This document shows, one piece after another, positions 17,601-25,134 of a stretch of DNA of 64,000 nucleotides. Below the pieces are notes generated by a model, which did no database searches, had not been told where the DNA came from, and worked only from the letters and a program-made list of their open reading frames with translations. The DNA is taken from assembly GCA_035296325.1 (NCBI GenBank), contig DATHBD010000059.1, forward strand, positions 20,199 to 84,198, read 5' to 3'. The translations under genes and the position numbers were made by a program. Each line of letters starts with the position of its first letter. Positions within the stretch are counted from its first letter, which is position 1. This stretch comes from DATHBD01 sp035296325. GTDB lineage: Bacteria; Actinomycetota; Actinomycetes; Mycobacteriales; Micromonosporaceae.

Positions 17601-17782
17601 TGGCGATGGGACGGTCGATCCTCCTCTTCGCGCGGGCGCGAGCCGACGATCGGGCGTTCTGGTTCCTGGGTCCCGCAACGTACGTCGAGCATCACGGCGA
17701 ACGGCCGATGGCGGTCACGTGGAGGCTGCAGACGCCGTTGCCCGGTGACCTGTACGCGACGTTCGCCGCGGCGGTGGCTTGA
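14654..17782 (+). CDS. PLD nuclease-SF2 helicase-DUF3427 protein, candidate defence gene
   Basis: A 1042-residue multidomain protein. Residues about 145-300 form a phospholipase-D-like nuclease half (HAKAWLF as the HxK part, then VGSSNLTHSA). Residues about 330-680 are a superfamily 2 helicase of the ResIII type: Walker A SATGTGKT, motif II VDEFHH, motif III LTATPER and motif VI QQLGRGLRTARG. The end (about 880-1040) matches DUF3427, with YRDYAISRDLIHWESQS and FWFLGPATYVEHHGERPM. This architecture (PLDc_2, ResIII, Helicase_C, DUF3427) recurs in bacteria and is suspected to act against foreign DNA, but its role is unproven. It stands alone, without a methylase. The start at ATG 14654 has no strong ribosome site; a later start is possible. 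Confidence 0.85.
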   Translation: MKPVPVRQTVGVVDQLPHGLYEVVVTKALEVQLSNVDHELIKRHSLRSADAADRIAQLLARQVEQALDAVPEADRVAIGVEVAQHLLQSLGARLPKTDPVLQAPLAPGEILGAIGERQPDGSVHTAGRPLIPLLDTTLLTNAPGEPRVGSQIHTEIASADSIDVVMAFIRTTGIRPLLEALREHCARGGQLRVLTTTYTASTEARALDLLAELGAQVRVSYDLSTTRLHAKAWLFRRHSAFSTAYVGSSNLTHSAQIAGLEWNVRVSAARNLDVVKKIEAVFDSYWQGGDFVPYVRAEFEEALNRAGTSHERSLTVLSPLEVRLEPFQERMLELIELSRARGYHRNLLVSATGTGKTVMAAVDYARLRTTLPRARLLFVAHRGEILEQSLAMFRHVMRDHTFGEMWVGGARPTAFEHVFASIQRLTAASREHLSPDHFDIVIVDEFHHAAATSYRFIMDELTPRELLGLTATPERADGAPILHWFDDRIAAELRLWDAIEQHRLAPFTYYGIHDGVDLREVPWRRGHGYDDAALTNVYTSNDAWVRFVYRQLETHVDDVATMRCLGFCVSVAHARYMAARFRQLGVAAVAVVGATPDADRRAALRDLADGRIQVVFSVEVFNEGVDVPTVDTLLMLRPTQSPTLFLQQLGRGLRTARGKTTCTVLDFVGTHRREFRFDQRYRALLGGSRRDLERAVADGFPFLPAGCHLELDRVARDIVLRSIREAIPSRWPVKVAELRLLAQTRASVTMADYLAETGLEVSDIYAGDRSWSAMREAAGLTVAVAGPHEPALRRGIARMQHVDDLQRLTGYPALLGRSHAPEVDTMSVREQRLMRMLLANLADQVVDKHASLQSAADLLWAHPQVLVELHELFHVLGDAPGHVQRQALPDIPLQVHSQYSRIEILAAVGEGSGVKTPQWREGIYDAKAAGADLLAFTLDKTSGAFSPTTRYRDYAISRDLIHWESQSTTRADSPTGRRYQHHVAMGRSILLFARARADDRAFWFLGPATYVEHHGERPMAVTWRLQTPLPGDLYATFAAAVA

Positions 17783-17789
17783 CGAGGCC

Positions 17790-17832
17790 GGCAGGCGCAG
17801 GCGGGCAGGCGCAGGCCGGCAGGCGCAGGCGG
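17790..17832. repeat. Short GC-rich tandem repeat after the helicase gene
   Basis: Three copies of a unit close to GGCAGGCGCAGGC follow the helicase stop. They are not coding and have no evident function. Confidence 0.8.
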
Positions 17833-17979
17833 GCGGGCGGGAGCGGGAGCTCCACCGATCCTCCGCTCCCTGTCCAGCGCGCGGCGGCAGAAATCGATGA
17901 TCTTAGCTGTTCACGCATGTCGTTTGCCAGTCGGTAGACAGCAGCGGACCAGGTTCATCACAGCAATGGTTGATGTCCT

Positions 17980-19029
17980 GTGTCGATGACGACTTCTGAA
18001 CACCACGAAGAGCCGGACAATGCAGACGTCTCCCGAGTGCTCCTGAGCCGCCGCAGGCTGTTTACGATGAGCGGTCTCGCCGTCGCCGGAGCCGGCCTGA
18101 CCGCCCTGGGCGCGGGCACCGCCAGCGCCGGCGTCTCCCACGAGCCGGCCATCTCGGCGGCCGAGGCCGCCAGGATGTGCGGTCTGACCGCCGAACAACC
18201 CCGAGGTCCGTACTATATCGACGGCATGCTGCGGCGGCGCAACGTCGTCGAGGACCGGGTCGGCGTGCCGCTGACCCTGAATCTTCGGGTCATCGACGGA
18301 CGGACCTGCCGACCACTGCAGAACGTCGCCGTCGAGATCTGGCACTGCGACGCCGAAGGGGTCTACTCCGGGTACACCGCCATCGGCCCCGGCGACGGAC
18401 CGATCGGCCCACCACCCGGCGGTGCGCCCGGTGGTGGTGTGCCACCGACCGGCCCCCCACCCAGCGGTAGGCCCGGTGGTGTGCCACCGACCGACGACCT
18501 GACCTACCTGCGCGGCCTGCAGCTGACCAACCGCCAGGGCATGATCACCTTCCAGACGATCGTGCCGGGCTGGTACGTCGGTCGAGCCGTGCACATCCAC
18601 ACCAAGGTGCACACCGACGGTACGGCCACCGCCACCGGCTACACCGGCGGACGGAGCTGTCACACCGGCCAGCTCTACTTCGAAGAAGCCCTGGTCACCC
18701 GCCTGCACCAGATGGACCCCTACCGCAGAAACGACACCGTGCGCACCACGCTGGAGGACGATTTCATCTACGCGGACACCGGTGCCCCCGGTGGCCTGCT
18801 CGACGCGCGGTACGACCCGGCCCGTCTCGACCGTGGCGTCTCGGCCCGACTGACCCTCGGCGTCAACCCGGAGGCGACGAACAACGGCGACCGGCAACTG
18901 GGCCCGCCCGGGCTGCCCGCCACGCCGACCGCCACGCCGACCGGCACGCCGACCGCCACGCCGCCCGGCACGCCGACCGGCATACCAACCGGCACACCCA
19001 CGCCGAGCAGCACTCCACCCGTGGGCTGA
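17980..19029 (+). CDS. Tat-exported intradiol ring-cleavage dioxygenase-like protein
   Basis: A 349-residue protein with a twin-arginine signal (SRRRLFTMSGLAVAGAG) ending near TASAG. The catalytic core resembles intradiol dioxygenases, which use ferric iron held by two Tyr and two His to open catechol-type rings: GPYYIDGMLRRR supplies the first Tyr, VEIWHCDAEGVYSGY the second region and AVHIHTKVH the His pair. Two oddities: a Gly-Pro-rich insert of about 35 residues right after the second Tyr region (GPPPGGAPGGG and relatives), and a C-terminal tail of TPTATPTG-like repeats of about 40 residues. Exported members are known in actinomycetes but have uncertain substrates. It starts at GTG 17980 or ATG 17986. 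No pathway genes adjoin it. Confidence 0.82.
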   Translation: MSMTTSEHHEEPDNADVSRVLLSRRRLFTMSGLAVAGAGLTALGAGTASAGVSHEPAISAAEAARMCGLTAEQPRGPYYIDGMLRRRNVVEDRVGVPLTLNLRVIDGRTCRPLQNVAVEIWHCDAEGVYSGYTAIGPGDGPIGPPPGGAPGGGVPPTGPPPSGRPGGVPPTDDLTYLRGLQLTNRQGMITFQTIVPGWYVGRAVHIHTKVHTDGTATATGYTGGRSCHTGQLYFEEALVTRLHQMDPYRRNDTVRTTLEDDFIYADTGAPGGLLDARYDPARLDRGVSARLTLGVNPEATNNGDRQLGPPGLPATPTATPTGTPTATPPGTPTGIPTGTPTPSSTPPVG

Positions 19030-19086
19030 CGCACCTTCGACGCAGGAGCCGGTCCGGGCCGCCTCGGGCCGGCCACTGCCATGCGG

Positions 19087-19359
19087 TCAGCCGTGTCGAC
19101 GACGCCGACGCTTCCCCGCCCGGCTCTTGCGGCTCGGCATGTGCTCGCAGGTCGTCACCTCAGGTCGCGGCGTGCCGATCAGCCAACCCTCTTCTTCGGC
19201 GCAGCGCAGGTAAGCCGTCAGGTTCTGACGTTTCGGGTCGTCTGCCGTGGCCTCGATGGTCGCTTCCCTGATGCACACGCCCGAGCCGAGGTCGGCGCTG
19301 AGGCTCGCACACGTGCCGGTCTGCTTCTCCGCGAGTGGTGGGCAGCACGGGGCGATCAC
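19087..19359 (-). CDS. Possible small Cys-containing basic protein, unrecognised
   Basis: A 90-codon open frame starting at GTG 19359 with mostly G or C in third positions. It encodes six Cys and ends in a strongly basic tail (SRAGKRRRRRHG). The middle part, NLTAYLRCAEEEGWLIG, looks like a plausible helix and strand. I do not recognise a family and no convincing ribosome site is seen. It lies between convergent genes and could be a degraded gene end rather than a working gene. Confidence 0.35.
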   Translation of the reverse strand: MIAPCCPPLAEKQTGTCASLSADLGSGVCIREATIEATADDPKRQNLTAYLRCAEEEGWLIGTPRPEVTTCEHMPSRKSRAGKRRRRRHG

Positions 19360-19451
19360 TCGACCGGCAGCCGACGCGACGTTGCCGGCTATCCGCGCGG
19401 GTTCACGCGGTTATCCGCGGAGACGGCGCTGCAATCGCGACGCCAGACCGG

Positions 19452-20747
19452 TCACTCGCGTTGGTGGTGCTGGTTGCGTTGGTGGTGCTGGTTGCGTTGA
19501 TGATGCTGGTTGCGTTGCGGTCTTCGGTGTGGGTCCAGGTGGGCGGGTGGGGTGAATTCCGGTCGTCCGTCGGTGGGGTTGATCTGGGTGGTCCATTCGC
19601 TGTGGTGGATCAGGTGGTGGTGGTAGCCGCAGAGCAGGACGGCGTTGTGCAGGTTCGTGGGGCCGCCGTTGGCCCAGTGGACGATGTGGTGGGCGTCGCA
19701 CCAGCGTGCCGGCCGGTCACAGGCGGGGAAGGCGCAGCCGCCGTCACGCAGGATCAGCGCGCGGCGGATCGGTCCAGTGAACAGGCGCCGCTCGCGGCCC
19801 AGATCCAGGACCTGCCCGGCGCTGCCGAGGACGGCCGGGATGATGGTTGCGTCGCAGGCCAGGCGCCTGGCCGCAGCCGGGCTGAGGTGCGCGCCGTCGT
19901 CGAGGGTTGCCGCGCCGAGCTGGTCGCGTAGCGTCTGCAGGCTGGTCGTGACCACGACCTGTGGCCGGTCGCCGCCGTTGTCGGGGAGTTGGGTACTCGC
20001 GCACGCCAGGCGGCAAACCTCGACCAAAGCGTCGGCGCGGCGCTGCCCGGCGCTGGGTCGTTCCACACCGGTCGTCACGGGTGTCGTGCGCGGTGCGCAG
20101 AGCGGGTCCAGGGCGGCGCGCACGGTCGCGGCGGCCTCGCGGGGCAGCCAGCCGGTGAGGCGGACCTGCCCGGTGCCGGCCACGTCGGTGAGGTGCACGC
20201 ACCGGTCCCGGTGTGCGCGCTGCTCTGCGCGGTCCAACCCGGCGAGGGCGGCCAGCTCGGCCCGCCCCGGGTCGAGGACTTCGAAGAGCCGCTGCCCCAG
20301 CACGCCAAGCTCACGCGGCCCGAACACCGCCGCCTGCTCCACCAGGTGGACCTCTCCGCCTCGGCGGGCGTCGGCGGGAAGCTCAGCCACACCCGCGGCG
20401 ATCACCCTCGCCTGCTCCACATTGACTGCCCCGTCCGCCAAGGCCGCCGCGGTCGCGGGCAACTGCGCGTCGAGGGCGTGGGCGAGGACGGTCAACTGGC
20501 GGGCCGCCCCGCCGGAGATACGATGCCGGTCCCGCAGCCACGCGGTGGTGCTCGATGCGCCCTGCGCCACGGCGACACCCCGGGCGTCGATCTCCCGGAC
20601 CAGCGCGAGATGCACCGCCGCCATCCGCTGCGTTATCACCTGCACCCGATCCAGACAGTCCACGAGCGTGGCCTGCGGCACCGCGCCGAGCAACACCGAC
20701 CGGCACTCGTCGAGCGCCTCGTCCAGCATCGTCAACGCCGTCTCCAT
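19452..20747 (-). CDS. DUF222/13E12-type HNH endonuclease
   Basis: A 431-residue protein. The N-terminal two thirds are the DUF222 (13E12 repeat) domain, with ALDECRSVLLGAVPQATL, GASSTTAWLRDRHRISGGAA and FGPRELGVLGQRL. From about residue 338 an HNH nuclease with zinc ligands follows: CAFPACDRP, CDAHHIVHW, then NLHNAVLLCGYHHHLIH. The tail is three RNQHHQ units from an 18-bp repeat. Such genes are multicopy in actinobacteria and often DNA-damage induced; their substrate is unknown. The frame is open up to 21290, but ATG 20747 is chosen because it is the start of homology with the paralog at 63540 and lies seven bases after a conserved TAGGGT, which implies a leaderless message. Confidence 0.9.
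   Translation of the reverse strand: METALTMLDEALDECRSVLLGAVPQATLVDCLDRVQVITQRMAAVHLALVREIDARGVAVAQGASSTTAWLRDRHRISGGAARQLTVLAHALDAQLPATAAALADGAVNVEQARVIAAGVAELPADARRGGEVHLVEQAAVFGPRELGVLGQRLFEVLDPGRAELAALAGLDRAEQRAHRDRCVHLTDVAGTGQVRLTGWLPREAAATVRAALDPLCAPRTTPVTTGVERPSAGQRRADALVEVCRLACASTQLPDNGGDRPQVVVTTSLQTLRDQLGAATLDDGAHLSPAAARRLACDATIIPAVLGSAGQVLDLGRERRLFTGPIRRALILRDGGCAFPACDRPARWCDAHHIVHWANGGPTNLHNAVLLCGYHHHLIHHSEWTTQINPTDGRPEFTPPAHLDPHRRPQRNQHHQRNQHHQRNQHHQRE
19461..19514 (-). repeat. Three 18-bp units encoding the RNQHHQ tail of the HNH protein
   Basis: The plus-strand unit TTGGTGGTGCTGGTTGCG occurs at 19461 and 19479, and at 19497 with two changes. It is in frame at the 3' end of the nuclease gene. 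Confidence 0.92.
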
Positions 20748-20754
20748 GGCTCGC

Positions 20755-20777
20755 ACCCTAGACACCGGGTACGACAC
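20755..20777 (-). promoter_or_regulatory. Probable DNA-damage (PafBC-like) leaderless promoter of the HNH gene
   Basis: The minus strand reads GTGTCGTAC, eight bases, then TAGGGT, with the ATG seven bases later. The spacing fits the mycobacterial RecA-independent damage promoter, TTGTC-R with eight bases between the upstream block and TAnnnT; the last three bases of the upstream block differ. The identical layout precedes the second HNH gene at 63510-63532. Confidence 0.6.
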
Positions 20778-20969
20778 TTTTCTCGAACAGATGTTCGACG
20801 GGCCGACGGTGTGCCTGGTGCACCACGACCGAAGACCGGGCCGGCACACTGGACCGGTGCCGGACCTTCCCGAGGTCGAAGGGCCGCTGCGGACCTGCGT
20901 GAGCGCGCCGTGGGCCCCGCGATCGAGCGCATCGACGTCTCGACGATCAGTGCCCTGGAGCCCGTTGAA

Positions 20970-21302
20970 TAACCCCGGGTGGAGCGACGGTGTACCACTA
21001 TTTCCGGGCGTGGCCGCGTGACGGCACCCACAACCGATCCGCCTGGCCGAAGGCCGCCGCCGAGATCCGTCGGCGGCGGTCGTGACTCCCAGTCGGTGCG
21101 CGGCGCGAAACCGTACCGAAGAGCGGTCCTTCCAACCGCTGCCCAGACGCTGGGTCGTCGAGCGCACCTCTCCTGGATCAACCGTTGCCGGCCCACCGTC
21201 CGCGACTACGAACGCCACCCGGAGCACCACGCCGCCACGATCCAGTGGGTCGTGGTCATCGTCATGACGCGCCGCCTCGCCAGCCACCACCCCAAGCCCT
21301 GA
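20970..21302 (+). pseudogene. Remnant of an IS5-family transposase
   Basis: The translated fragments join two separate parts of a typical IS5-group transposase in different frames. ATVYHYFRAWPRDGTHNRSAW, near 20987-21050, corresponds to the middle region (usually GTVYYYFRQW-RDDGTW), quoted in pieces. From about 21115 the sequence SFQPLPRRWVVERT and then, after a frame change, SWINRCRPTVRDYERHPEHH to MTRRLASHHPKP matches the C-terminus. The catalytic middle is missing and no terminal inverted repeats were seen, so this is a dead fragment. It ends right at a hairpin. Confidence 0.75.
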
Positions 21303-21325
21303 CCAGCGTTTCGGCTGGTCAGGGC
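21296..21325. terminator. Perfect 12-bp hairpin
   Basis: GCCCTGACCAGC (21296-21307), loop GTTTCG, GCTGGTCAGGGC (21314-21325). It lies 51 bases beyond the stop of the minus-strand glycosyltransferase and could end transcription from either side. The arm resembles that of the hairpin after the tRNA at 25341-25380. Confidence 0.65.
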
Positions 21326-21376
21326 CTCCAGTGGGGACGGTCCGCGGTAGTCGGGGAACCGCCTCGACGGATCCTG

Positions 21377-23446
21377 CTAGCTGGCTGCGCAGTCGTAGAC
21401 GGTGGAGCCCTGGAGCGCCTCGTCGGTGAGGATGGCGCAGTTGCCGGTCACCCAGTCGGTGATGGCGGTGCTTGCGGCGCCGCCCCCGCCGCGCCGCCCT
21501 GCTCCGTCGCCTCCCAGCACGTAGCGCAGTTGACCACTCGCCACGAGTTCCGCGAGCTGGTCCGCGGTGGTGGACGGCACCTGGCCGGAGAATCCGCCGA
21601 TCGGCAGGACGCTCGCCCCGGCCAGGATCAGCGCGCCGGCCTGCGTCGAACCCTGCACCGCCACCAGGTACTTCGTACCGGGTTGGCGGCGGCTCAGGAC
21701 GTCGATGAGTTGCCTGCTCTGCTCCGTAGGGGCGGCACTGCCCACCCGGCCGCCCGGGCCGGCCGGACGGTCGGCACCGCCGGGCGCGTCGCCGTCCTGC
21801 GTACCCCTGCCCTGCATGCCCCTGCCCTGCATGCCCCTGCCCTGCATGCCGCTACCCGGGATGCCGGTCGGTGCGTCTGACGTGGCAGGGCTGAACCGTG
21901 CGCCACCAGGTCCGCCGGCGGTCATCGGTCCGGCCGCCGGGCCGATCGCCGAACCGGAGTACTGCCGGTCCACTGTGGAGACCGCCCACGCCGCGGGCGC
22001 GACCAGCACCGAGGCCACCGACAACGCGCCACCGGCCAATGCCAACCCGGCGCCCAGCCGGCGGTGCCGCCGCGATCGGCTGGACCGGCCCGCCCGGCGC
22101 ACCAGCGGGACGGCAACCAGTACGGCGACGCCCACCAGACCCAGCGTCACGACGACCGGCCGGATCCACGGCTGGAACGTCGGGAAGCGGGAGGACAGGT
22201 ACACCGCATGCGCCACGGTCAGCGCCACGGCGGTGGGTAGCACCCAGCGTCGCGACCCCCCGCGTCGATACGCGCGCCAGCCCAGTACCAGGCCACCCGC
22301 CGCCAGCGCCGCCACCGCCGGAGCGACGGCGACCACGTAGAAGCTGTGCGCTACCCGGCCGGCCGAGAACGCCACGGCGTGGACCGTGAACCACGCGCCC
22401 CACATCAGGAACCCGACCCGCAAAAGGTCCGTGCGGGGCGCTCTGCCGCGCCACCACACGCCGGCGACAACCCCGACCAGGGCGAGCGGGTAGAGCCAGC
22501 CGACCTGCCCGGCGACCTGGTCGCTGAGCATGTACCCCCAGCCGGAGCCGCCCCGCCCGGGGACGCCGAGACCTCCCGGGTCGGCGCCCGCCTCGTACCG
22601 GCTGAGCAGGTTGTACTCGAACACCATCGAGAGTGGCGAGTTGTTGACGGAGCCGTCCACGTACGGCCGGGACGAGGCCGGCGTCGCCAGCACCAGGACG
22701 ATCCACCACGCGGACACCGCAAGCGTGACCAGCCCGGCCAGGGCGACGTGGCCGACCCTGCGCCGGAGGGTTACCGGAGCGGCAACGAGGTAGCCGAGCG
22801 CCAGTGCCGGCAGGACGCCCCACGCCTGGACCATCTTGGTCTGAAACGCGAGGCCCACCCACCCGCCGGAGAGGAGCAGCCAGGGCAGCCGGCCGGTCAT
22901 GACGGCGCGCTGCCAGGCGTGGGCGGCGAGGACCAGCAGCAGGGTCAGCAGCGTGTCGGAGATCTGCGCATGCGACAGCGCGGCAACGATGGGCATGGTG
23001 GCGAACGCTCCGGCCGCCAGGAGGCCGGCACCCGGGCCGAGCCACCGGCGTACGACGCAGTACATCACCAGGACGGTCAGGACCGACTCGATCACCTGGG
23101 GAGCCAGCACCGACCAGTTCGAGAAGCCGAAGACGCGCGCCGACAGGGCCTGTACCTGGAACGCACCGGGCAGCTTGTCCAGCGTGATGGAGGCGGCCGG
23201 ATCAAAGGCACCGTAGAAGAACGCGCGCCAGCTCTCCGACATGCTCTTCACTGCCGGGAGGTAGTAATTGTGCACCTGCTGGTTTCGCAGCCCAAGGGCG
23301 TACACAACGCCGCACGCGGCCGTCAGCGCCAGCAGTGCGGGGCGCGCCCACCGCGGCTGGTCCTCGGGTGAACGCCAGGGAAGCCGCCGGACCCGACGCG
23401 CTGCGGAACTGAGTGGTGCGGCAGGGGCCGCTGCGACCATGGTCAT
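21377..23446 (-). CDS. Membrane glycosyltransferase, GT39/ArnT (YkcB-like) family
   Basis: A 689-residue protein with about 12 hydrophobic segments. It resembles lipid-linked sugar transferases of the ArnT/PMT fold, which move a sugar from polyprenyl phosphate to an acceptor on the outer face of the membrane. The first loop after helix 1 has NNYYLPAVKSM-like and ITLDKLPGAFQVQALSARVF features (DKxP instead of DKPP), followed by SHAQISDTLL and TKMVQAWGVLP. The C-terminal outer part (about residues 560-689) holds a Met-Gln-Gly-Arg repeat and a small globular domain (GTKYLVAVQGSTQAG, then LPIGGFSG) typical of the YkcB-like branch. I use ATG 23446; upstream codons are poor. The acceptor is unknown. 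Confidence 0.85.
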   Translation of the reverse strand: MTMVAAAPAAPLSSAARRVRRLPWRSPEDQPRWARPALLALTAACGVVYALGLRNQQVHNYYLPAVKSMSESWRAFFYGAFDPAASITLDKLPGAFQVQALSARVFGFSNWSVLAPQVIESVLTVLVMYCVVRRWLGPGAGLLAAGAFATMPIVAALSHAQISDTLLTLLLVLAAHAWQRAVMTGRLPWLLLSGGWVGLAFQTKMVQAWGVLPALALGYLVAAPVTLRRRVGHVALAGLVTLAVSAWWIVLVLATPASSRPYVDGSVNNSPLSMVFEYNLLSRYEAGADPGGLGVPGRGGSGWGYMLSDQVAGQVGWLYPLALVGVVAGVWWRGRAPRTDLLRVGFLMWGAWFTVHAVAFSAGRVAHSFYVVAVAPAVAALAAGGLVLGWRAYRRGGSRRWVLPTAVALTVAHAVYLSSRFPTFQPWIRPVVVTLGLVGVAVLVAVPLVRRAGRSSRSRRHRRLGAGLALAGGALSVASVLVAPAAWAVSTVDRQYSGSAIGPAAGPMTAGGPGGARFSPATSDAPTGIPGSGMQGRGMQGRGMQGRGTQDGDAPGGADRPAGPGGRVGSAAPTEQSRQLIDVLSRRQPGTKYLVAVQGSTQAGALILAGASVLPIGGFSGQVPSTTADQLAELVASGQLRYVLGGDGAGRRGGGGAASTAITDWVTGNCAILTDEALQGSTVYDCAAS
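21804..21848 (-). repeat. Three tandem 15-bp units inside the GT39 gene
   Basis: The plus-strand unit CCCCTGCCCTGCATG occurs at 21804, 21819 and 21834. It encodes GMQGR repeats in a linker of the outer domain. Confidence 0.95.
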
Positions 23447-23729
23447 GGCATGACAATGGTGCTGCCGATGTGGAGCTTCCTGCCGGGCGGATGGGAGTTG
23501 GCTGTGGATAGCGGGCAGGGCGCCCGTGGCCAGGCCCGCGAGCCGCTCTACTTGGCCGGCCCAGGCAGACGTGCGCACCCGAATCGCAATGGGCGAGGTG
23601 CGGGGCCGCGCGGGCTTTGGGCCGTGGCCGAGTGCGTTGTCTGGCGCAGTCGCTTCATCACCAGAGCGCAGTCAGCAGGCTCGAAGTGGGTGGGCTGGTA
23701 GGCGTCCGTGGGGTCGGCTCCGCTGGGGG

Positions 23730-24488
23730 TCATTGGCCCAGCAATGGTGGGGTGTCCCATCCGGTGCCGATCAGTGAGGCGAGCACGACGATCAGGCTTT
23801 GGACGCTGTGTGCGATGACGGTGACCCAGGTGGATCCGGTCCGTTCGCGGATCCATCCGGCCGCGATGCCGACGGTGATGGCCAGTGGCAGGAACAGCGG
23901 CGCCTGGTGAATGAGTCCGAACGCGACGCCGGTGAGCAGGATTGTCCATGTGGGCCCGATTCGCGTACGCAGCCAGGTGAAGAGCGCGCCACGGAAGAGG
24001 AGTTCCTCGGCGAGCGGGGATAGCACCAGGATCCTGATCAGGATGACGGCGGTCAGGCCGGTGGAGGCGTCGTGAAGTCGACCGTTGTCAGCGCCGACGG
24101 CGGCCAGCAGCTCGATCGCCTCCGGTAGTGAGGCGCCGGTTGGCGTCAGTGCGAGGTAGACGGCCGCCGCGACGAGGTAGGCCGCCGCCCAGGCTGTCAG
24201 TCCGAGTACGGCGGCTCGTGGGGTCGTTGGTCGCAGTCCGAGCCAGTGCTGCCGCTGTGTGGAGGTGCGGCCGAGCACGGCCAGCAGGGCGACGATGACG
24301 GTCGCGTACACGGCGGCAATGACCACTGGGGCGAGGTGGTTGAGGTCGGAGGCCCAGGACGGTGCCAGGGCTTGGGCCAGCGTCGCAGTCGCGGTGCCGA
24401 CGACGGCGGCGCCGACGATTGCGGCGGCGAGGCCCAGTAGGAGCCGGCGACCGGCCAGGGTATTGGGCGCGGTGTCGGTGCCGGTCAT
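23730..24488 (-). CDS. CPBP-family intramembrane metalloprotease (CAAX protease/bacteriocin-processing type)
   Basis: A 252-residue membrane protein with about seven or eight hydrophobic segments. The conserved catalytic motifs are intact: LAEELLFRGALF (motif 1, EExxxR), FGLIHQ (motif 2, FxxxH) and a third in VIAHSVQS. These residues bind zinc within the membrane in the CAAX/ABI family. The start ATG 24488 is one base after the TetR stop, so the two genes form an operon and the protease is probably repressed by that TetR protein. Substrates of bacterial CPBP proteases are mostly unknown; some protect against peptides. Confidence 0.88.
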   Translation of the reverse strand: MTGTDTAPNTLAGRRLLLGLAAAIVGAAVVGTATATLAQALAPSWASDLNHLAPVVIAAVYATVIVALLAVLGRTSTQRQHWLGLRPTTPRAAVLGLTAWAAAYLVAAAVYLALTPTGASLPEAIELLAAVGADNGRLHDASTGLTAVILIRILVLSPLAEELLFRGALFTWLRTRIGPTWTILLTGVAFGLIHQAPLFLPLAITVGIAAGWIRERTGSTWVTVIAHSVQSLIVVLASLIGTGWDTPPLLGQ

Positions 24489-24489
24489 G

Positions 24490-25116
24490 TCACTCTCCGG
24501 GAGTTGCCGAGCGTGGGATGAGGAGGTTGATCAGGCGTTCGGCGAATGCCGTGGGGTCGGCGGTGAGGCCGGAGCGGGGGTCTTCGAGGCGGGACGGTGT
24601 AGCGGTGAGGCTGAGAAACGCGTACTGCTGGCAGCCGCCGAGCAGGGCCACAGCGAGCAGCGGTGGGTCGGCGTGCGCTGGGATGCGGCCCAGGCCCTGT
24701 TCCACCGTCAGGTATCTGGTCAGGCCGTCATGGCCGATAATCGGGCCGAACTCCCGCTCTTCGACCTGGGCGCGGGCGGCGCGGACTTCCTCAGCGCCGA
24801 GGACCTGTGGACCACTCAACGGCAGTATCTCGCCGTAGTAGCGCACGGCCGCGACCGCCAGCGCGGTCAGGTTCGTTGTCACATCGCCGAGTCCGGTGTC
24901 GCTCCACAGCCGCGCCATAGCTGCCGGCATTGGGTTGTCGATGCCTTCGGTGAAGACGGCTTTGAGCAGCGCGGCCTTGGTCGGGAAGTGGTTGAAGATG
25001 CTGCCCTCGGACACGCCAGCTGCCTCGGCGATGGCCTTGGTCGTCGCTCGTTGCAGCCCGACCGCGCGCACCACGTCGACGGCTGCACTCAGGACTCGAG
25101 CGCGCATCTCGGACAT
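24490..25116 (-). CDS. TetR-family transcriptional regulator
   Basis: A 208-residue repressor. The N-terminal helix-turn-helix (residues 1-50) reads MRARVLSAAVDVVRAVGLQR, AIAEAAGVSEGSIFNHFPTK, a textbook TetR DNA-binding domain; the C-terminal two thirds are the ligand and dimer domain. The open frame begins further upstream, but ATG 25116 has GGGAGG five bases before it and the family fold begins there. It precedes the CPBP protease by one base. Two copies of TGAG-N6-CTCA 19-53 bases upstream are probable autoregulatory operators. Confidence 0.92.
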   Translation of the reverse strand: MSEMRARVLSAAVDVVRAVGLQRATTKAIAEAAGVSEGSIFNHFPTKAALLKAVFTEGIDNPMPAAMARLWSDTGLGDVTTNLTALAVAAVRYYGEILPLSGPQVLGAEEVRAARAQVEEREFGPIIGHDGLTRYLTVEQGLGRIPAHADPPLLAVALLGGCQQYAFLSLTATPSRLEDPRSGLTADPTAFAERLINLLIPRSATPGE

Positions 25117-25134
25117 GCCATCCTCCCTCAGCGG

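Noticed and set aside
20748..21290. N-terminal extension of the HNH gene to 21290
   Set aside because: The paralog shares homology only from ATG 20747, the promoter-like TAGGGT lies just before it, and the extension overlaps the transposase remnant.
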